10,591 nt of DNA, from positions 1 to 10,591 of the forward strand of contig JAABSK010000083.1 of the NCBI GenBank assembly GCA_011390435.1. The letters are read 5' to 3'. The position numbers and the translations under genes were made by a program. Positions 6,675 to 10,591 of the stretch are shown one piece after another. A model generated the notes under the pieces. That model made no database searches. It was not told the DNA's origin and saw nothing but the letters and a program-made list of their open reading frames with translations. Position 1 is the stretch's first letter. The number at the start of each line of letters is the position of its first letter. Source of the stretch: Desulfobacteraceae bacterium (GTDB lineage: Bacteria > Desulfobacterota > Desulfobacteria > Desulfobacterales > Desulfobacteraceae).

Positions 6675-7703
6675 ATGATTACCGTCCCTGGAACGCTGCC
6701 GCAGAATTTACCTTTTCCTGAACTGCCGGGTTTTATAAGCCCTGAAGAAAAAGAAGAATATCAACAGCAAATCAAGCAGCGCCTGATCAAGGAAAATGCG
6801 GTCCTGATCGCCCATTATTACACAGACACCGCGGTCCAGTCTCTGGCCGAACAAACCGGTGGTTTTGTTGGCGATTCACTTGAAATGGCCCGGTTCGGAC
6901 GAGACCACAAGGCAGAGACACTGGTGATCGCCGGCGTAAAATTTATGGGAGAAAGTGCCAAAATCCTCACCCCGGACAAGCGGGTGCTCATGCCGACACT
7001 TGAAGCCACCTGCTCGCTTGACATCAGTTGTCCGGAAAAAGAGTTCACTGAGTTTTGCACAGCTCATCCCGATCGAACCGTGGTTGTGTATGCCAACACT
7101 TCAGCTGCGGTCAAAGCCCGGGCTGACTGGGTGGTGACATCCAGCATTGCAGTCAAAGTGGTCGCCTTTCTGGCGGAAGAGGGCCAGAAAATCATCTGGG
7201 CTCCGGATCACCATTTGGGACGGTATGTTCAAAGGGATACCGGTGCAGATATGATCTCCTGGCAGGGGAATTGTGTGGTTCATGATGAATTTAAATATGA
7301 AGAATTGATGGCGTTGAAAAAAACAAACCCGGATGCCGCTGTCTTTGTCCATCCAGAATCTCCGGAACCGGTAATCGATCTGGCAGATTTTGTGGGATCC
7401 ACTTCCCAGATCATCAATGCATGCAGAACTTCAAACAAAAAACGGTTCATCGTGGCCACAGACAAGGGCATTTTTTTTAAAATGCAGCAGGCTGTGCCAG
7501 ACAAGGAACTGATGATTGCACCCACATCCAGTGAAACTGCCACCTGTCGGAGCTGCGCCAGATGTCCATGGATGCAGCTCAACGATCTTAAAAGAGTATC
7601 TGAAGTATTTGACACCTCCGGCAATGAGGTTCTTGTCGATCAGAACATTATCAAAAAGGCACTGGTTCCTTTAAATAAAATGTTTGCGTTCATGAATTCC
7701 TGA
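6675..7703 (+). CDS. nadA: Quinolinate synthase A
   Basis: NadA condenses iminoaspartate with dihydroxyacetone phosphate to quinolinate, the second step of de novo NAD synthesis, in the cytoplasm. It uses an O2-sensitive [4Fe-4S] cluster. The 342-residue length is normal. Family blocks are visible: NAVLIAHYY (41-49), FMGESAKIL (90-98), [10 protein letters not shown] (107-116), [12 protein letters not shown] (137-148), GNC.VH (198-203), HPESP (226-230), GSTSQII (241-247) and [10 protein letters not shown] (291-300). The cluster ligands Cys113, Cys200 and Cys297 fall at the same numbers as in E. coli, and Cys291/Cys294, which form a regulatory disulfide there, are also kept. The ribosome binding site is weak (GAGAAGA, 6664-6670). 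nadB and nadC are not beside it. Its last 14 bases overlap the 3' end of the gene on the opposite strand. Confidence 0.97.
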   Translation: MITVPGTLPQNLPFPELPGFISPEEKEEYQQQIKQRLIKENAVLIAHYYTDTAVQSLAEQTGGFVGDSLEMARFGRDHKAETLVIAGVKFMGESAKILTPDKRVLMPTLEATCSLDISCPEKEFTEFCTAHPDRTVVVYANTSAAVKARADWVVTSSIAVKVVAFLAEEGQKIIWAPDHHLGRYVQRDTGADMISWQGNCVVHDEFKYEELMALKKTNPDAAVFVHPESPEPVIDLADFVGSTSQIINACRTSNKKRFIVATDKGIFFKMQQAVPDKELMIAPTSSETATCRSCARCPWMQLNDLKRVSEVFDTSGNEVLVDQNIIKKALVPLNKMFAFMNS

Positions 7704-8175
7704 CACTGGTCAAGATTCCATTGCCCGATTCTTTTCCGGTCATACTTTCAATTTCTACCTTGATGATTACGATGTTTTCTAAAGCATTTTCTGCATATTC
7801 ATGCCCGTGCTCTGAATAATGACGCATGATGATATCAAGGGCTTTTTGTTTTGAAACCGGATCATTGATAAAAGAGGCAGATCCATACCCGATCACACTA
7901 CAGTACTTCATTCCCCAGCCACAGGCGTTGTCTGATTTCAGGATGAAATGATCCAGATCAAATTCAAAGCAGACTGCCATGTTTTTCTTCAAAATATCAA
8001 TTTTCTTCCCCTCCCGGGCACTATGGAAATACAAGGTGTTGTCATCATAGCCAAAGCAGAGCGGAACGACATACGGCTGCTGATCATAAACCATTCCCAG
8101 TCTGCATACCTGCGACCGGCTAATGATTGCGTCAATCGCACCTCTATCGCATATTTCCTTTTCCTTACGTCTCAT
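7690..8175 (-). CDS. Pyridoxamine 5'-phosphate oxidase-family FMN-binding protein, NimA-like
   Basis: A 161-residue protein starting MRRKEKEI. It has CRLGMV (24-29), [10 protein letters not shown] (34-43), [11 protein letters not shown] (48-58) and a C-terminal MTGKES (145-150). This is the pattern of the small split-barrel flavoproteins related to NimA (5-nitroimidazole reductase) and to other PNPOx-like proteins. These bind FMN or a related cofactor and are usually dimers. The true substrate is not known for most of them. An upstream TTG at 8193 would add six residues, but family members begin at MRRK, so I prefer the ATG at 8175. Neither start has a clear ribosome binding site. The TetR gene ends 36 bp upstream on the same strand, so the two are probably co-transcribed. 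Several cysteines are present (9, 24, 40, 69, 85, 92). Its stop lies inside the end of nadA. Confidence 0.85.
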   Translation of the reverse strand: MRRKEKEICDRGAIDAIISRSQVCRLGMVYDQQPYVVPLCFGYDDNTLYFHSAREGKKIDILKKNMAVCFEFDLDHFILKSDNACGWGMKYCSVIGYGSASFINDPVSKQKALDIIMRHYSEHGHEYAENALENIVIIKVEIESMTGKESGNGILTSVRNS

Positions 8176-8211
8176 TTTGATTTGCTGGAACAATCGATTT
8201 CAATGGTGGTT

Positions 8212-8844
8212 TCAGTTGTTTTTTTTCAATCCCCTGTGAAGGATCTGGAAGGCGGTTCTCAGGGTTGATTTGACAAAATCCTTGTTGTCGTCGAGCAGAC
8301 GTTTGGAGCCCACCCACAATACAATGCCGGAGTAAGAAGCCCAGAGAATGTCAGCCAGTGCGACCGGATGTTCGTCAATGAAAATGCCCTGCTCGATTCC
8401 CTGGCGGATGACATCGACAATGGCGCGGTGCGAAAGCGTGGAATAGGTAGTGATCTGTTCTAAAACTTCTTCAGAAAGATTTTTAAGGGTTTCGCCGGAT
8501 TGAAGATGAAACAGGTTGATCAGAATATTGGAATCATAATCATACATCTCAATAAACACCTCCATGAAGCGCTCAACCTTTTCTTCAATCGTGATATCCA
8601 ACTCCACTGCTTTTTGGATTTCCTTGACCAGGTGTTTTAAAATTTCAATGGACAATGAGGTATGAAGCTCTTCTTTGTTTTTAAAATACAGGTAAAGCGT
8701 TCCTGGGCTCAACTCTGCCTGGGAAGCGATTTCCTCCATTGTTGCACTGTTGAATCCTTTTTTGGAAAACACGTTTCGAGCAGCCTCAAGAATTTCACTT
8801 TTGCGCTGTTCTTTTTCCCTTTGTTTCCGTTCATATATTCCCAT
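8212..8844 (-). CDS. TetR/AcrR-family transcriptional regulator
   Basis: A 210-residue one-component regulator. Residues about 15-62 form the TetR DNA-binding domain: ILEAARNVFSKKGF, then ATMEEIASQAELSPGTLYLYF, then KNKEEL, with the recognition helix around 47-55. Residues 65-205 are the helical ligand-binding and dimerisation part, whose ligand cannot be read from the sequence. A GAGGA box (8849-8853 on the + strand numbering) four bases before the ATG supports the start. The NimA-like gene follows 36 bp after its stop, so the regulator probably controls itself and that gene, as is common for TetR proteins. It might also act on other genes, possibly rodA or cydA, but nothing in the sequence shows this. 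No obvious palindromic operator was found directly upstream. Confidence 0.93.
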   Translation of the reverse strand: MGIYERKQREKEQRKSEILEAARNVFSKKGFNSATMEEIASQAELSPGTLYLYFKNKEELHTSLSIEILKHLVKEIQKAVELDITIEEKVERFMEVFIEMYDYDSNILINLFHLQSGETLKNLSEEVLEQITTYSTLSHRAIVDVIRQGIEQGIFIDEHPVALADILWASYSGIVLWVGSKRLLDDNKDFVKSTLRTAFQILHRGLKKNN

Positions 8845-8990
8845 ATTTTCCTCGTTATTTTTTGAATCTGATTTATTAAAAAAATATATGAGTCGTTTTT
8901 ATAAGAAAACCATACAAATCGCAAGCAAAAGATCACTTTATTTCATGCAGCAGCAAAACAGACACAGCTGACGGAGAAGAAAACAGCAGA
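8845..8990 (-). promoter_or_regulatory. AT-rich spacer with probable promoter of the tetR-like gene
   Basis: This 146-bp gap lies between rodA and the TetR gene. The best - strand match is TTGCGA (8919-8924) and TATAAA (8898-8903) with a short 15-bp spacer; TATATT (8883-8888) is another possible -10. The exact promoter is uncertain. No convincing terminator hairpin follows rodA. Confidence 0.3.
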
Positions 8991-10100
8991 TTAGTTTGAC
9001 GAAAACTTACGCATACTGATGTTGAGCAGAATACCAAAGCCCACCATGTTCGTGATCACAGAAGACCCGCCATAAGATACCATGGGCAGGGGCACCCCAA
9101 CAACAGGCATCAGCCCCATCACCATTCCCACATTGATAAAAATCTGCCAGAATATCATGATGGTGACACCAAATGCCAGAATGGAACCAAACATGTTCCG
9201 GCAGTTATAAGAGATGTTCAAGCCCCAGAACAGAAGAAAAACATACAGCATCAGCAGGATGCTGCACCCCACAAGCCCCCATTCCTCCGCCAGGACGGAA
9301 ACAATGAAATCTGTATGCTGTTCAGGCAGAAACGACAGTGCGTTCTGGGTTCCTTTTAAAAAACCTTTTCCGGTCAGCATGCCAGATCCAATGGCAATTT
9401 TGGACTGGATAATATGATACCCGGCGCCCAGCGGGTCCCGGTCCGGGTTTAAAAAGGTAAGTATCCGTGATTTCTGATAATCTTTCAGAACAAACCACAC
9501 CAGGGGGCCGGCAGCAAGTCCGGCAGCGATCAGTGAATAAAAAACCCGGCGCTCCACCTTGACGAACAGGGTGATGGATGCAGCAATCAACAGCAGCAAA
9601 AGACCGCTGCCAAGGTCAGGCTGGACAACGATCAGCATAAAAGGGATGGCACAAAAACCAATGGGTTTGATCAGTTTTCTGAAATTCAAACCGGTCTGGC
9701 ATACAGATGAGGCATACATGGATGAAAGGCTGATAATCAACGCGATCTTCATCAGCTCGGATGGCTGAACCCGTATGAATCCGACAGCGATCCAGCGCCT
9801 GGAACCGCCACCGATCTGTCCGAACAGCAGCACACAGACCAGAAGGCCGACACAGAAAAGATAGATAAACAGGCTTAACTTGTCCAGGTCTCTGAAATCA
9901 ATCATTGTAATGATCATCATGATCACAAACCCGGTCCCCATCCAGATGATCTGTTTTTTAAACAGGACAGAGATGGTTTCACCATTCTGGAGACCTGCAC
10001 TGAGTGCGCTGTAAAGAATGACAAGGCCCACCGAGCTGATCAGCAGAATCAGAATTACAAACCCCCAGTCAAAATTTTCGATTAATCTCCGGTCAAACAT
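8991..10100 (-). CDS. rodA: Rod shape-determining peptidoglycan glycosyltransferase RodA (SEDS family)
   Basis: RodA polymerises lipid II into glycan strands during cell elongation, working with the transpeptidase PBP2 in the inner membrane. This 369-residue protein has about ten membrane helices and the SEDS signatures: QPSELMK (112-118), QPDLGS (160-165), FLNPDRDPLGAGYH (216-229), GKGFLKGTQ (244-252), LPEQHTDF (258-265) and the C-terminal GVPLPMVSYGGSS block. Asp264 in QHTDF corresponds to the catalytic aspartate (E. coli RodA Asp262). The start is set by coupling: the stop of the PBP2 gene directly abuts the ATG, with AGGTG at 10106-10110 as the ribosome binding site. The motifs distinguish it well from FtsW, and the PBP2 neighbour confirms the elongasome role. 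No FtsW-type extension is present. Confidence 0.96.
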   Translation of the reverse strand: MFDRRLIENFDWGFVILILLISSVGLVILYSALSAGLQNGETISVLFKKQIIWMGTGFVIMMIITMIDFRDLDKLSLFIYLFCVGLLVCVLLFGQIGGGSRRWIAVGFIRVQPSELMKIALIISLSSMYASSVCQTGLNFRKLIKPIGFCAIPFMLIVVQPDLGSGLLLLLIAASITLFVKVERRVFYSLIAAGLAAGPLVWFVLKDYQKSRILTFLNPDRDPLGAGYHIIQSKIAIGSGMLTGKGFLKGTQNALSFLPEQHTDFIVSVLAEEWGLVGCSILLMLYVFLLFWGLNISYNCRNMFGSILAFGVTIMIFWQIFINVGMVMGLMPVVGVPLPMVSYGGSSVITNMVGFGILLNISMRKFSSN

Positions 10101-10591
10101 TTATTCACCTGCAGAAGATCGATTGGTTAAGGTGTTTTGCAGATATTGTTCAATGAGTTTTCCTGCAATCGGTGCTGCTGTGGATGATCCGTGCTCACCA
10201 TGCTCGATGATGACCGACACCGCAATAACCGGCTGCTGTGACGGCGCATATGCAACAAACCAGGCGTGATCTCTGAGCGTGTGTATCAATGTCTCTTGAT
10301 CAATGGTTTCCCCGCTTTTGATGGAAAACACCTGTGCGGTTCCGGTTTTTCCGGAAATATCAAACTGTTTGGACTTGATCCTGCGCGCTGTTCCATGCGA
10401 GCCCTGCACAACATTGAACAGCCCTTCCTGAATCATCTGCAGCGTTTCCGGACTGGCTGGCAGCCTGCCGTTAACTTCCGGTGGCAGAGCTTCAATAACG
10501 TTTCCATTGCTGTCGGTAATCGCCGTCAGTATTCGTGGCCGGTATAATGTGCCCCCGTTTCCAATAGCAGCCACAAAAACAGCCATCTGCA
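10101..10591 (-). CDS. mrdA: Penicillin-binding protein 2, C-terminal part
   Basis: Only about the last 162 residues are in the window; the gene runs off the right edge and the ATG at 10586 is internal (the preceding codon is Gln, giving the QMAVFVAAIGNGG typical of PBP2). The third transpeptidase motif, KTG in DISGKTGTAQ (10341-10349), is visible, followed by HAWFVAYAP. The SXXK and SXN motifs lie outside. PBP2 crosslinks the glycan strands made by RodA and is anchored by an N-terminal helix, also outside the window. Its stop codon is immediately followed by the rodA start, the usual mrdA-rodA order; mreC/mreD are often further upstream, which cannot be checked here. Class B PBP is certain; PBP2 rather than FtsI follows from the rodA partner. 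Confidence 0.94.
   Translation of the reverse strand, partial: QMAVFVAAIGNGGTLYRPRILTAITDSNGNVIEALPPEVNGRLPASPETLQMIQEGLFNVVQGSHGTARRIKSKQFDISGKTGTAQVFSIKSGETIDQETLIHTLRDHAWFVAYAPSQQPVIAVSVIIEHGEHGSSTAAPIAGKLIEQYLQNTLTNRSSAGE

Noticed and set aside
8176..8193. A TTG start adding six residues to the NimA-like protein
   Set aside because: No ribosome binding site is seen before it and relatives begin at the MRRK sequence.
1..10591. CRISPR arrays, insertion sequences, tRNA or rRNA genes
   Set aside because: No regularly spaced direct repeats, transposase frames with terminal repeats, or structural RNA signatures were found.

Overview
The window looks like a chromosomal segment of an anaerobic, cytochrome-rich Desulfobacterota bacterium, most likely a sulfate reducer of the Desulfobacteraceae type. 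This is inferred from a multiheme cytochrome c/cytochrome b pair, a short-Q-loop cytochrome bd oxidase followed by rubredoxin, moderate GC and strong GGAGG-type ribosome binding sites. No marker gene fixes the genus. The left half and centre read on the + strand. The right quarter (from about 7690) reads on the - strand.

Layout: (1) 1-1658, the 3' part of an octaheme tetrathionate-reductase-family cytochrome c with a C-terminal membrane anchor, followed directly by a four-histidine cytochrome b, ending in a 13-bp hairpin. (2) 1659-2022, a 364-bp gene-free region with several inverted repeats and a good sigma70-type promoter. (3) 2023-4594, cydA, cydB and a 52-residue rubredoxin gene, closed by a 12-bp hairpin. 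(4) 4693-7703, a second promoter followed by a 188-residue unrecognised protein with a recombinase-like helix-turn-helix tail, a two-Rossmann-domain flavoprotein reductase without CXXC, and nadA (quinolinate synthase), possibly one transcription unit. (5) On the - strand, a TetR-family regulator followed by a NimA-like FMN-binding protein, whose end overlaps the end of nadA by 14 bp. (6) On the - strand, the 3' part of mrdA (PBP2) abutting a complete rodA, the elongasome pair of cell-wall synthesis.

How the genes may work together: the cytochrome b can pass electrons between the menaquinone pool and the periplasmic multiheme protein. CydAB draws on the same pool to reduce O2 to water. Rubredoxin is a usual donor for cytoplasmic O2 or peroxide reduction in anaerobes, and NadA is a classically O2-labile [4Fe-4S] enzyme. 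The centre of the window can therefore be read as respiratory flexibility plus oxygen protection, but that shared theme is inference. mrdA-rodA is ordinary housekeeping. The least explained item is the 188-residue protein at 4826-5392. The regulatory architecture upstream of cydA also deserves a second look. I saw no mobile element, CRISPR array, tRNA or rRNA.
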